This document shows positions 7,183 to 14,613 of a DNA stretch of 25,107 nt, one piece after another. Each line of letters starts with the position of its first letter. Within the stretch, counting starts at the first letter, position 1. Origin of the DNA: an uncultured Collinsella sp. GTDB taxonomy: Bacteria; Actinomycetota; Coriobacteriia; Coriobacteriales; Coriobacteriaceae. The notes under the pieces are model-generated. The model was not told the DNA's origin. It saw only the letters and a list, made by a program, of their open reading frames with translations, and searched no databases. The DNA is taken from the NCBI GenBank assembly GCA_900542235.1, contig UQNB01000025.1:1-25107 (forward strand), read 5' to 3'. Position numbers and translations under genes: made by a program.

Positions 7183-8193
7183 GTGGCAAAACAGCGCGTT
7201 ACGATCGCAGACGTCGCTCGAGAGGCGGGAACCTCGACGGCAAGCGTCTCGTATTACCTCAACGACAAACGAGAAAAGCTTAGCGAAAAGACGCAGACAA
7301 AGATTGCGCGCGTCATCAAGGAACTCGGATACGTTCCCAACGCCCAAGCGCAGACGCTCACCGGCAAGCAAACCCACGTCATTGCCATCATCATTTTGGA
7401 TAACACCAACAAATGGGCGGGGCTCGTTCTCAATGGCATGGAGCAGGTCATGCTCCCCGCGGGCTACCAGACGGTCGTTTGCACGAGCAACTTTAACCCC
7501 GAGACCGAGCTCATGTACGTCGACAAGATGCTCTCGCTGGGCGTCGATGGCTTTATCATCCAGCCCACGGCAAATTTCAAGGCCGTGCACGACCGCATTA
7601 GACGCGCCGGCAAGCCCGTCGTCTTTTTTGACGCGGCCATCTACAGCCCAGGCACCAGCTGGATCAAAACCAACCTCTACGACGGCGTGTACAACGCCAC
7701 GCAGGCGCTTCTCGATGCCGGCTACGAGGACTTTTTCTCCATTGCCGCCAATATGACCGAAATGCGCACCCGCATGGAACGTTTTCAGGGATATGCCGAG
7801 GCATTAGCCGCGAATGGGCAGCTCTACAAAGCCATCCCCATCGATCACAACAAGCCGTCAATCAACGAGCTCACCGAATACTTTAAATACAAGTTCAACC
7901 CCGCCAAGCGCACACTCATCTTTGTCCAAAACCAATGGGCGCTCCCCCGCGTCTACAAGGCACTTCAGCCCATGGCCCATCTGCTTCCGCAGCAAATCGG
8001 CCTTTTGGGACTCAACTGCGAAGACTGGACTAATCTCACCACACCGACCGTCTCCACCATCATCGAGCCCGTCGACCAGGAAGGTCGCGAAGCAGCCGAG
8101 ATGCTGCTCGCCCTACTTGACGGCAGCAGCGAACCCGGCGAGCAGCGCATTCTCGAGTGCAAGCTCAACTGGCTCGACTCCACCTCGATCTAG
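7183..8193 (+). CDS. LacI-family transcriptional regulator
   Basis: A 336-residue regulator. Residues about 5-55 form the LacI DNA-binding head, with VTIADVAREAGTSTASVSYY as helix-turn-helix and ELGYVPNAQAQTL as hinge. The rest is a periplasmic-binding-like sensor domain (HVIAIIILDN, then SLGVDGFIIQP, and a C-terminal segment with TTPTVSTIIEP). The start was set at GTG 7183 because GAAGGAG (7171-7177) sits 5 nt upstream; an in-frame ATG at 7147 would add 12 residues and has no ribosome site. It is divergent from the PTS IIBC gene, so it most likely represses or activates that cluster in response to a sugar or sugar phosphate. The inducer cannot be read from the sequence. Confidence 0.93.
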   Translation: MAKQRVTIADVAREAGTSTASVSYYLNDKREKLSEKTQTKIARVIKELGYVPNAQAQTLTGKQTHVIAIIILDNTNKWAGLVLNGMEQVMLPAGYQTVVCTSNFNPETELMYVDKMLSLGVDGFIIQPTANFKAVHDRIRRAGKPVVFFDAAIYSPGTSWIKTNLYDGVYNATQALLDAGYEDFFSIAANMTEMRTRMERFQGYAEALAANGQLYKAIPIDHNKPSINELTEYFKYKFNPAKRTLIFVQNQWALPRVYKALQPMAHLLPQQIGLLGLNCEDWTNLTTPTVSTIIEPVDQEGREAAEMLLALLDGSSEPGEQRILECKLNWLDSTSI

Positions 8194-8198
8194 ACCGC

Positions 8199-8227
8199 GG
8201 GACAAATTAATCAGTAGTGTTTGTCCC
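8199..8227. repeat. GGGACAAA hairpin after the regulator gene
   Basis: An 8-bp perfect stem (GGGACAAA at 8199-8206, TTTGTCCC at 8220-8227) encloses a 13-nt loop 5 nt past the LacI-family stop. No U-run is adjacent on either strand. It shares GGGACA with two other intergenic elements in the window. Confidence 0.5.
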
Positions 8228-8270
8228 AAATCTTAAGTATTTGTTCGATAGAACGGCCCCTGCCGGCTCC

Positions 8271-8279
8271 TGCTAGACT
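8271..8279 (+). promoter_or_regulatory. extended -10 promoter of the nuclease gene
   Basis: TGC-TAGACT (8271-8279) is an extended -10 element that places the transcript start about 27 nt before the ATG. There is no good -35. The same TGC-TAGAAT form appears before hpt. Confidence 0.4.
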
Positions 8280-8312
8280 GGTAGATTCCCAACCGTCCCT
8301 CCAGGAGCCTCA

Positions 8313-9296
8313 ATGTCGCGCAAGTCCGCCTACAAGCAAGTACTTTCCATCGGCACCGCCGTGGTGCTGGGGTTTGCACTGTTTACGGGATCGCTTGACG
8401 GGGCGCCCAAGCTGCTGTCGCCGCAAAGCGACGAACAGGCGGCGGCTCTGGCCGAAAAACAAAACGAGAGCCCCAGCCGCACCGACGACGAGGCAGACCT
8501 GGTCGCCCGGCTCGAATCGGGAACAGCGAGTTCCTCGGACTCTCAAAATAGCCAAGACTCTGACGATGGCTCCGATTCCGCCGCAACCGACACAGGCGAC
8601 GGCGCTTCCGCGGACAGCACCGCCACCCCCATCGACGAGGTCGAAAACCCCGACCTCAACCGCGCCCGCGGTGTTTATCTCAGCAGCATTCCCGACTATG
8701 CCGGCAACCCCTACGTTGCCCTTCGCGCCGACAGCACGCACCCGCTCGGCACTCCGTCATTCACACTCGATGAATACGATCGCGCCACCGAAGAGGGCTG
8801 CTTTAAGAAGTTCTCCAAGCTCGACAGCCTGGGCCGCACTCGCAAAGCGCTCGCCTGCGTGGGCCCCGAATCGCTCGGTCAAGGCAAGCGCGGCGATATC
8901 TCGCGCATCCATCCCGCCGGATGGCATCAGCAGCGCTACGACTTTATTCCGGGCCAGAGCCTCTACAACCGCTGCCACCTCATCGCCTGGTCGCTCTGCG
9001 GCGAAAACGCCAACCGCAAGAATCTCCTCACCGGCACGCGCTATCTCAACGAGACGGGCATGCTACCGTTTGAGGAGCAGATTCTCGACTACATCCGCGA
9101 AACGGGCAACCACGTGCTCTACCGCGTCACGCCCATGTATAACGAAGAGGAACTCGTCTGCCGCGGTGTCCGCCTCGAGGCGCAGTCGGTCGAGGATCAC
9201 GGCAAGACGTTGTGCTTCCACGTGTACTGCTACAACCTGCAACCGCATGTGCAAATCGACTACGCCACCGGCCGCAACCAGACCTCGGGGGATTAG
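8313..9296 (+). CDS. secreted or surface-anchored DNA/RNA non-specific endonuclease
   Basis: A 327-residue protein. Residues 1-25 are a basic head plus hydrophobic segment (signal peptide or N-terminal anchor) with no clear lipobox. Residues about 40-110 are a Ser/Asp/Thr-rich linker typical of exported proteins. The catalytic domain is about 115-325, with NRCHLIAW (His222 the likely general base, in place of the DRGH of the wider beta-beta-alpha-metal family), ENANRKNLLTGT (Asn as likely metal ligand) and VLYRVTPMY. This matches the Endonuclea_NS_2 type found in Gram-positive bacteria and related to DNA-entry nuclease EndA. Likely roles are nutrient scavenging or DNA processing outside the cell. 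AGGAG lies 7 nt before the ATG. It is a single-gene unit convergent with the EF-G-like gene. Confidence 0.88.
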   Translation: MSRKSAYKQVLSIGTAVVLGFALFTGSLDGAPKLLSPQSDEQAAALAEKQNESPSRTDDEADLVARLESGTASSSDSQNSQDSDDGSDSAATDTGDGASADSTATPIDEVENPDLNRARGVYLSSIPDYAGNPYVALRADSTHPLGTPSFTLDEYDRATEEGCFKKFSKLDSLGRTRKALACVGPESLGQGKRGDISRIHPAGWHQQRYDFIPGQSLYNRCHLIAWSLCGENANRKNLLTGTRYLNETGMLPFEEQILDYIRETGNHVLYRVTPMYNEEELVCRGVRLEAQSVEDHGKTLCFHVYCYNLQPHVQIDYATGRNQTSGD

Positions 9297-9337
9297 CCCC
9301 GAGCCACGACAAGAACCGATTTGCAATCCCCCAGGGA

Positions 9338-9375
9338 TCAAAAAGGGCCGCTCCGGATCACCCAGAGCGGCCCTT
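9338..9375 (-). terminator. intrinsic terminator of the EF-G-like gene
   Basis: An 11-bp perfect stem (9343-9353 with 9365-9375) is followed on the minus strand by a run of five T. It lies 34 nt past the stop of the EF-G-like gene and may also stop the convergent nuclease transcript. Confidence 0.8.
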
Positions 9376-9409
9376 GCATCGACATGCGTGGCGCAGACAA
9401 AGCCACACG

Positions 9410-11485
9410 TTACTTAGCGCGGCCCTCCTCATAGCGCTCGACCAGCTTGGCCTGAACGTCATAGGGCACCTGCTCGTAGCCAGCGGGCTTCATGGTAAAG
9501 TCGCCCGTGCCGCGCGTAATAGAGCGCAGGCGCGTCGAGTAATCCGTCAGCTCGGCCAACGGGGCCTGGGCAATGACCACGGTATCGCCGCGCTCATCGG
9601 TCTCCATGCCCGTCACGCGACCGCGCGATGCCGAGATGTCGCCCATCACGGCGCCGGCGTAGCTCTCGGGAATGGTCACCGTGATTTCCTCGATGGGCTC
9701 CAGCACCACCGGGTCGGCATCGGCACACGCCTTGCGCAGACCGATGCGGGCCGCCGCGCGAAACGCCATCTCGTTGGAGTCGACGCTGTGATACGAGCCG
9801 TCGTACACAGCCACGCGAATGCCCGTGAGCGGATAGCCGGCAATAATACCGTCCTTCATGGTCTCCTGGACACCCTTGTCCACGGCGGGGATCAGCGAGC
9901 GCGAAATGCGGCCGCCCACGACCTCGTCCACAAACTCATAGCCATCGCTCGTGCCGTCGGGCCCAATGAGCGGCTCCACGCGCAGCCAGCAGTCGCCGTA
10001 CTGACCGGCGCCGCCGGTCTGCTTCTTATGGCGGCCCTGGGCACTTGCCGTACGGCGAATGGTCTCGCGATACGGAATGCGGATCGGCACGCTTTTGGCC
10101 ACGACTTTGGTGCGGTCCTCAAGACGATTGAGCAGGACCGAAACCTGCGCCTCGCCCACCGCCGAAATAATGGTCTGGCCAGTCTCCTCGTCGCGGTCGA
10201 TGCTCATAGTCGGATCGGCCTTGCAGGCCTTCTCGATAAACGTGTAGAGCTTCTCTTCGTCCCCGCGATTCTCGGCCTCAATAGCGATGCGATACTGCGA
10301 GTTGGGGAACTTAAACGCCGCAGCCTCGACCTTGCCGGTAATGGAGAGCGTGTCACCCGTCTCGGCCGCCAACTTGGGCGCCACGATAATGTCGCCGGCA
10401 TAGGCGTGACCGACCTCGGTCATGTCGCGGCCGCACATCACATACAGGTGGGCCAGACGATCGCTCTTGCGGGTACGCGCGTTGATCAGCTCAAGGCCCG
10501 GCTCAAGCGTGCCCGTCAGCACCTTGATAAAGCTGATGCGACCCTGCTGCGGATCGGCCAGGGTCTTAAACACAAACGCCACCGGACGGTCATCGTCGCT
10601 CGAAATCTTGAGCGAATCGCCGTCGATAAGCGGCATCTCGCCGTAGTCGGTCGGCGCCGGGAAGTACGTCGCGATGTCGTCCATCAGCGAGTTGACGCCC
10701 TGCTCCTTAATGCAATCGCCCGCAAAGACCGGCACAAAGATGCGCTCGGCAATCGCCTTCGACAGCAAGCCCTCAAGCTCCTCCTGCGTCAGCGTCTCCT
10801 CGCCTTCCAGGTACTTCATCATCAGCTCATCGTCGGCCTCGGCCACCAACTCGCACAGATGGTCATGGGCCTGTTCGGCCTGGGCACGATACTCCTCGGG
10901 AATCTCCGACTCAACGGCTTCGGTGCCGTTGCAGTGGCGCGCCTTCATGCGCACCAGGTCGATAATGCCGTCAAAGTCCTCGCCCTCGCCCCAGGGAAGG
11001 GTCACGGCGCCCAGGCGCGTACCAAAGCGCTCCTGCAGCAGGTCCATCGTGGTCGCAAAGCTGGCCTCGGAGCGCGACAGGCGGTTTACAAACACCGCAC
11101 GCGCCAGACGCAGGTCCTCGGCGGCATACCAGAGCTTAACCGTCGTAGGCTGCGGGCCGGCCTCGGCGTCGACCACAAACAGAGCCGTCTCGCAGACGCT
11201 CATCGCGGCAAAGGCGTCGCCGATAAAATCGGGATAGCACGGGGCATCGAGCACGTTGATGCGTGCGCCCTTCCAGTCGATCGGCGCAATGGTCGTCGAG
11301 ATGGAAAATGCACGCTTGACCTCTTCAGGGTCATAGTCGAGCGTGGGCTTGGTGCCGTCGTGGCCGCCCAGGCGAGCGGTCTTGCCGGAAAGGTGGAGCA
11401 TGGCCTCGGCGAGTGAAGTCTTGCCCACCCCGCCTTGGCCTACGAGCACCACGTTCCTTACGTTACCGGTCTTGGGAGCACCCAT
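9410..11485 (-). CDS. EF-G-like translational GTPase homologue with degenerate G motifs
   Basis: A 691-residue protein with EF-G architecture: G domain (about 8-280), domain II (about 300-385), domain III, domain IV with HKKQTGGAGQYGD, and a domain V EF-G fold including MGDISASRGRV. The P-loop GQGGVGKT (16-23) is intact. Other motifs are not: the DxxG position reads DAPC (80-83) followed by Tyr, where canonical EF-G has DTPGH, so both the invariant Gly and the catalytic His are gone. NKxD reads NRLS (134-137), and the G5 region reads GDCIK instead of GSAFK. It is therefore not the housekeeping EF-G. Likely it belongs to the actinobacterial EF-G-like/FusA2 group, whose function is unclear. The start is ATG 11485 behind a strong AAGGAGG; the longer upstream frame is not conserved-looking. 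Confidence 0.88.
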   Translation of the reverse strand: MGAPKTGNVRNVVLVGQGGVGKTSLAEAMLHLSGKTARLGGHDGTKPTLDYDPEEVKRAFSISTTIAPIDWKGARINVLDAPCYPDFIGDAFAAMSVCETALFVVDAEAGPQPTTVKLWYAAEDLRLARAVFVNRLSRSEASFATTMDLLQERFGTRLGAVTLPWGEGEDFDGIIDLVRMKARHCNGTEAVESEIPEEYRAQAEQAHDHLCELVAEADDELMMKYLEGEETLTQEELEGLLSKAIAERIFVPVFAGDCIKEQGVNSLMDDIATYFPAPTDYGEMPLIDGDSLKISSDDDRPVAFVFKTLADPQQGRISFIKVLTGTLEPGLELINARTRKSDRLAHLYVMCGRDMTEVGHAYAGDIIVAPKLAAETGDTLSITGKVEAAAFKFPNSQYRIAIEAENRGDEEKLYTFIEKACKADPTMSIDRDEETGQTIISAVGEAQVSVLLNRLEDRTKVVAKSVPIRIPYRETIRRTASAQGRHKKQTGGAGQYGDCWLRVEPLIGPDGTSDGYEFVDEVVGGRISRSLIPAVDKGVQETMKDGIIAGYPLTGIRVAVYDGSYHSVDSNEMAFRAAARIGLRKACADADPVVLEPIEEITVTIPESYAGAVMGDISASRGRVTGMETDERGDTVVIAQAPLAELTDYSTRLRSITRGTGDFTMKPAGYEQVPYDVQAKLVERYEEGRAK

Positions 11486-11796
11486 GATGACCTCCTTGCA
11501 GGGCCGCGCGCAATGCGCGACGCCAACGGGGAGGGTTCGCGGTCGGTGCCGTCCCAGGAGCAGCATGGTCGGCAGCCGAGCCGACTCACCCTCCAAATGT
11601 CCTATGCCACCACCCTACCCTTGCATCCGCCTGTTCATGCACATCTTTCGGCACGCGTATGAATACAGACGGCGAGAGGATGGAGCAAGCGTGCAAGGCG
11701 ATTATTGAACCCCGTCGATGCAAACAAAAAGCCGCCACAAACCGTAAGACCTGCGGCGACTTCGCCTCAATTTAATAGTTGAGTAAATAGCTGAGC
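11486..11796. other. intergenic region between EF-G-like and ABC transporter operons
   Basis: This 311-bp stretch lies between two minus-strand units. It holds the ribosome site of the EF-G-like gene at its left end and the terminator of the ABC operon at 11721-11762. I found no convincing promoter boxes, RNA gene or small ORF with a ribosome site in it. Confidence 0.5.
11721..11762 (-). terminator. intrinsic terminator of the amino-acid ABC operon
   Basis: An 11-bp stem (11729-11739 with 11752-11762), including two G-U pairs, is followed on the minus strand by TTTTGTTTG. It lies 35 nt past the stop of the ATPase gene. Confidence 0.8.
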
Positions 11797-12561
11797 CTAC
11801 CCCTCGATACGGCTCAAGAACTCGCGGGTACGCTGCTCGCGTGGATGGTCGATGACCTGCTCGGCAGGGCCCTCCTCGACAATACGGCCGCCGTCCATAA
11901 AGACCACGCGGTCGGCAACATCGCGCGCAAACTGCATCGCGTGGGTCACAATTACCATCGTCATATTCTGCGCCGCCAGGTCCTTAATGACACGCAGCAC
12001 CTCGGCCGTCAGCTCGGGATCGAGCGCCGAGGTCGGCTCGTCAAAGAATAATATTTCCGGATCGAGCGCCAGGGCGCGGGCAATACTCACGCGCTGTTGC
12101 TGACCGCCCGAAAGCTCACACGGCACTTTGTTCTCGTTGCCCGTCAGCCCCATTTGCGCAATCAGCTCACGCGCGCGTGCCTCCGCCTGCTCGCGCGGGC
12201 GCTTGAGCACGCGGACCGGAGCGTCGGTGATGTTTTTCATCACGGTATAGTGCGGAAACAGATTGTAGTTCTGGAACACCAGGCCAAACCGCGAGCGCGC
12301 CTGCTTGGGCACATCGCCCTTCGCATAGACCGCGCCCGATCCCGCATCCGTCGCAACCGCAAGGTCGCCAAACGAAAGCGAGCCGTCATCGAGTGTCTCG
12401 AGCAGCGTGGCGCAGCGCAGCAGCGTGGACTTACCGCCGCCCGAAGGCCCGATAATCGCCACGACCTCGCCACGCTTGACCTCGAGCGAAATATCTTTGA
12501 GCACCTCATTGCCGCCAAACGCCTTACGCGCGCTCGATATATTCATTACCGTTCCGGACAC
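11797..12561 (-). CDS. polar amino-acid ABC transporter ATP-binding protein (GlnQ family)
   Basis: A 254-residue ABC ATPase of usual length for the family. It has Walker A GPSGGGKST (38-46), Q-loop QNYNLFP (about 97-103), signature LSGGQQQR (150-157), Walker B ILFFDE (170-175), the D-loop SALD and an H-loop histidine in VIVTHAM. It powers import through the permease encoded just upstream. The start was set at GTG 12561, which has GGAGG 5 nt before it; ATG 12546 (five residues shorter) is possible, and an upstream frame opening has no ribosome site. It is the last gene of the operon, 38 nt after the permease stop, and is followed by a terminator. The amino acid carried is not deducible. Confidence 0.93.
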   Translation of the reverse strand: MSGTVMNISSARKAFGGNEVLKDISLEVKRGEVVAIIGPSGGGKSTLLRCATLLETLDDGSLSFGDLAVATDAGSGAVYAKGDVPKQARSRFGLVFQNYNLFPHYTVMKNITDAPVRVLKRPREQAEARARELIAQMGLTGNENKVPCELSGGQQQRVSIARALALDPEILFFDEPTSALDPELTAEVLRVIKDLAAQNMTMVIVTHAMQFARDVADRVVFMDGGRIVEEGPAEQVIDHPREQRTREFLSRIEG

Positions 12562-12599
12562 GGGAACCTCCATGTGTTTAAAAAGCACGACGGAACAGA

Positions 12600-13253
12600 C
12601 TAGTCGTGGTAGTAGTCAAGTCGTTTTTCGGCAGCGCCCAGCAGCATCTCGACCACAAAGTTAAAGACCCAGTAAATCAGCGCCGCGATTGCAAACGGCA
12701 CCATGCTCACCTGCGAGGCAACCAGCGCCTTGGCCGTCGAGAACATCTCACCCACGCCAATGGCAAACGCCAGCGACGTGTCCTTGACCAGTGTGATGAT
12801 CTCGTTGCCCATCGCCGGCAGAATACGCTTGGCGACCTGCGGCATCACGATATACAGAAACGTCTGCATACGCGAATAGCCCAGCACCTCGGCTGCCTCG
12901 TATTGACCGCGCGGAATGGACTGCAAGCCCGAGCGATAAATCTCGGCAAAGTAGCCGGCGTAGTTGATGATGAATGCCACGACGCATGCCGTCCATTTGG
13001 AATCGGGCGTGAGCGAGATGCCGAACACGTAGTACGGCGCAAAGTAGATGGCAAACATCTGTAGCATAAGCGGCGTGCCGCGCATCACCGAAATATAGAT
13101 GCGCGCAATCCAGCGAAGCGGCGCAATTTTGCTCATGCGCATGAACGCCACGGGGATTCCCAGCGGAATCGACCCGAGCAGCGTCAGCACAAACAACTGC
13201 AAGCTGACCAAGAATCCCTGGCCAAGCATCTGCATCATGACTTGGATAGACAA
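12600..13253 (-). CDS. polar amino-acid ABC transporter permease (HisM/GlnP family)
   Basis: A membrane protein of about 217 residues with four to five hydrophobic helices. It carries the family N-terminal helix (GFLVSLQLFVLTLLGSIPLG), the MRGTPLMLQ segment and the EAA loop, beginning YEAAEVLGYSR and ending IVMPQ, which docks on the ATPase. It probably works as a homodimer, since no second permease gene is present. The start is uncertain: I chose TTG 13253, which has GAGAG 6 nt upstream; ATG 13238 (five residues shorter, no ribosome site) and TTG 13292 are alternatives. A long hairpin (13299-13405) separates it from the binding-protein gene and probably lowers permease output relative to the binding protein. 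Confidence 0.88.
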   Translation of the reverse strand: MSIQVMMQMLGQGFLVSLQLFVLTLLGSIPLGIPVAFMRMSKIAPLRWIARIYISVMRGTPLMLQMFAIYFAPYYVFGISLTPDSKWTACVVAFIINYAGYFAEIYRSGLQSIPRGQYEAAEVLGYSRMQTFLYIVMPQVAKRILPAMGNEIITLVKDTSLAFAIGVGEMFSTAKALVASQVSMVPFAIAALIYWVFNFVVEMLLGAAEKRLDYYHD

Positions 13254-13298
13254 CCTAAGCTCTCTTTCACAGTAACGGAAGGGCGAACCCAATGCTAA

Positions 13299-13405
13299 AG
13301 CGGGTTTTCCAGGCGTCCGAGTTTGCCGTGAAAGAGGAGCGCCGCGTACTAAATGTACGCAAGCGACGGTTTGAACGGCAAAATCGGGTGCCTGGGAAAG
13401 CCGCT
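13299..13405 (-). repeat. 107-nt intercistronic hairpin between binding protein and permease genes
   Basis: Outer arms 13299-13329 and 13375-13405 match at 26 of 31 positions as inverted repeats. The 45-nt interior holds a perfect GCGTAC/GTACGC hairpin (13344-13349 with 13355-13360, loop TAAAT). The right arm overlaps the last two bases of the binding-protein stop codon. No U-run follows. Confidence 0.7.
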
Positions 13406-14264
13406 ATTTGAGCACCCAATTATCGAAAGATAGACCATAGCTTGAATACTTGTCGCACAGGTCCTTGACCGTGCCGTCCTCGTAAAGCGCCTTGAGCGAC
13501 TCAGTCACGGCATCGGCGGACTTGGTGTCGCCCTTCTTAAAGCCGACGGCGTAGTGCTCGCTGGACAGCGGCTTGTCGAGCTGCGTATAGGCATCGGGCT
13601 TGGCGGCAAGCTGATACTGAGCAATCGAAAGGTCGCACGCCACGGCATCGACTGCGCCACTCTCGAGCTGCATAAAGGCCGTGTTGTACTCGCCGATGGT
13701 GTCGAGCGTGGCAAACGTCGCCGCCAAATCCTTCTGGTCGCCCTCGAGCACGTCCTGCGCAGCGGAATCAGTCTGGGTGATCACCGTCTTGCCGGCAAGA
13801 TCATCCCAGCTCTTGATGTCCGCATCCTTCTTGACCACGAGCACCTGCTCGTTGAGCATGTACGGCTCGGAGAACGTGTAGTCGTCCTCGCGACCCTCCA
13901 TGGTAAAGCCGTTCCAGATGCAGTTGATGGCACCCGAGTTGAGCAGCGTGTCCTTGGCATCCCAGTCGATGGCCTCGTAATCGACATCCCAGCCTTGCTT
14001 GTCGGCAACGGCCTTGGCAAGGTCGAGGTCAAAACCAGTGTACTCGCCGTCGTCGCCCACAAAGCCGTACGGAGGATAGGACTTATCAAAGCCCACCACG
14101 AGCTTCTTGGACTCCGCAGCGCCCTTCACATCCTTGGCCGCGGCAGATCCAGCAGCGGAGCCCTTGCCGGCACCACCGCCGCAACCGACAAGACCAAGGC
14201 CAAGCACCGTGGCGAGCGAGCCGGCTAGACCAACAAACTGACGACGAGACATATCGGTATTCAT
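13404..14264 (-). CDS. amino-acid ABC transporter substrate-binding lipoprotein (Tat-type signal)
   Basis: A 286-residue binding protein of the SBP family 3 (polar amino acids). The N-terminus has a twin-arginine motif SRRQFVGL (6-13), a hydrophobic stretch and a lipobox LVGC with Cys28 as lipidation site, so it appears to be exported by Tat and anchored outside the membrane. The mature part has the family signature VVGFDKSYPPYGF, with DLDLAKAVADKQGW downstream. Ligand residues cannot be assigned with certainty. The start is ATG 14264 behind AAGGGGG. It is first in a three-gene operon with permease and ATPase. A 10-bp inverted repeat overlaps its promoter. Confidence 0.92.
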   Translation of the reverse strand: MNTDMSRRQFVGLAGSLATVLGLGLVGCGGGAGKGSAAGSAAAKDVKGAAESKKLVVGFDKSYPPYGFVGDDGEYTGFDLDLAKAVADKQGWDVDYEAIDWDAKDTLLNSGAINCIWNGFTMEGREDDYTFSEPYMLNEQVLVVKKDADIKSWDDLAGKTVITQTDSAAQDVLEGDQKDLAATFATLDTIGEYNTAFMQLESGAVDAVACDLSIAQYQLAAKPDAYTQLDKPLSSEHYAVGFKKGDTKSADAVTESLKALYEDGTVKDLCDKYSSYGLSFDNWVLK

Positions 14265-14282
14265 GGTATTCCCCCTTGGTGG

Positions 14283-14336
14283 CACTTTAGTTAGGTAAAG
14301 TGAGTCATGTAACGTTCAGAATCATACACTTTACCT
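14283..14336 (-). promoter_or_regulatory. candidate operator repeats at the ABC operon promoter
   Basis: CACTTTACCT (14327-14336) and its exact reverse complement AGGTAAAGTG (14293-14302) flank the expected transcript start. A third half, CACTTTA (14283-14289), pairs with TAAAGTG (14296-14302). One copy fills the -35/-10 spacer, as expected for repressor control. Confidence 0.55.
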
Positions 14337-14349
14337 TGATAGAGTACAA
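14321..14349 (-). promoter_or_regulatory. promoter of the amino-acid ABC operon
   Basis: On the minus strand TTGTAC (14344-14349) and TATGAT (14321-14326) are separated by 17 nt, placing the transcript start about 50 nt before the binding-protein ATG. The -10 matches 5 of 6 consensus bases. Confidence 0.55.
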
Positions 14350-14355
14350 GGGAGG

Positions 14356-14506
14356 GTTTGCCCGGCGTGGGCGGGAAGCGGCGCGTAATTAAGTTTCCTG
14401 CTCTACAGTCCTGCGCAAGACGGAAAGCACATTAAGTGCTTTCCTTTGCGTGCGGAACTCGCGATAAACTTAATTACGCGCCGCTTCCCGCCCGCGCCGG
14501 GCAAAC
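14356..14506. repeat. 151-bp near-perfect palindrome with nested hairpin
   Basis: The 41-nt arms 14356-14396 and 14466-14506 are perfect inverted repeats except for one T-G pair (14368 with 14494). The 69-nt interior holds a 9-bp perfect hairpin (14422-14430 with 14436-14444, loop ATTAA). It lies between the divergent promoters of the ABC operon and the methyltransferase gene, so it is probably outside both transcripts. I see no coding capacity and no target-site duplication. Confidence 0.8.
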
Positions 14507-14568
14507 ATCGTTGGACTTATCACTGACATGAAATGGGCGCTTGCATATCGTCTGCTAACTTGGCACGG

Positions 14569-14574
14569 TACAAT
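14569..14574 (+). promoter_or_regulatory. candidate -10 box of the RlmD-like gene
   Basis: TACAAT lies 39 nt before the ATG, giving a leader of about 33 nt. There is no clear -35. The same hexamer sits at a similar distance before four other genes in the window. Confidence 0.4.
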
Positions 14575-14613
14575 GCTTTCAGATTTCAATTTGTAAATTA
14601 GTGGGGTTAATTC

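Noticed and set aside
9212..11416. Plus-strand open frame of about 730 codons opposite the EF-G-like gene
   Set aside because: Antisense shadow with no ribosome site or recognisable motif.
14356..14506. Reading the long palindrome as a terminator of the ABC operon or methyltransferase
   Set aside because: It lies upstream of both divergent genes, so neither transcript would reach it in the right direction. There is no U-run.
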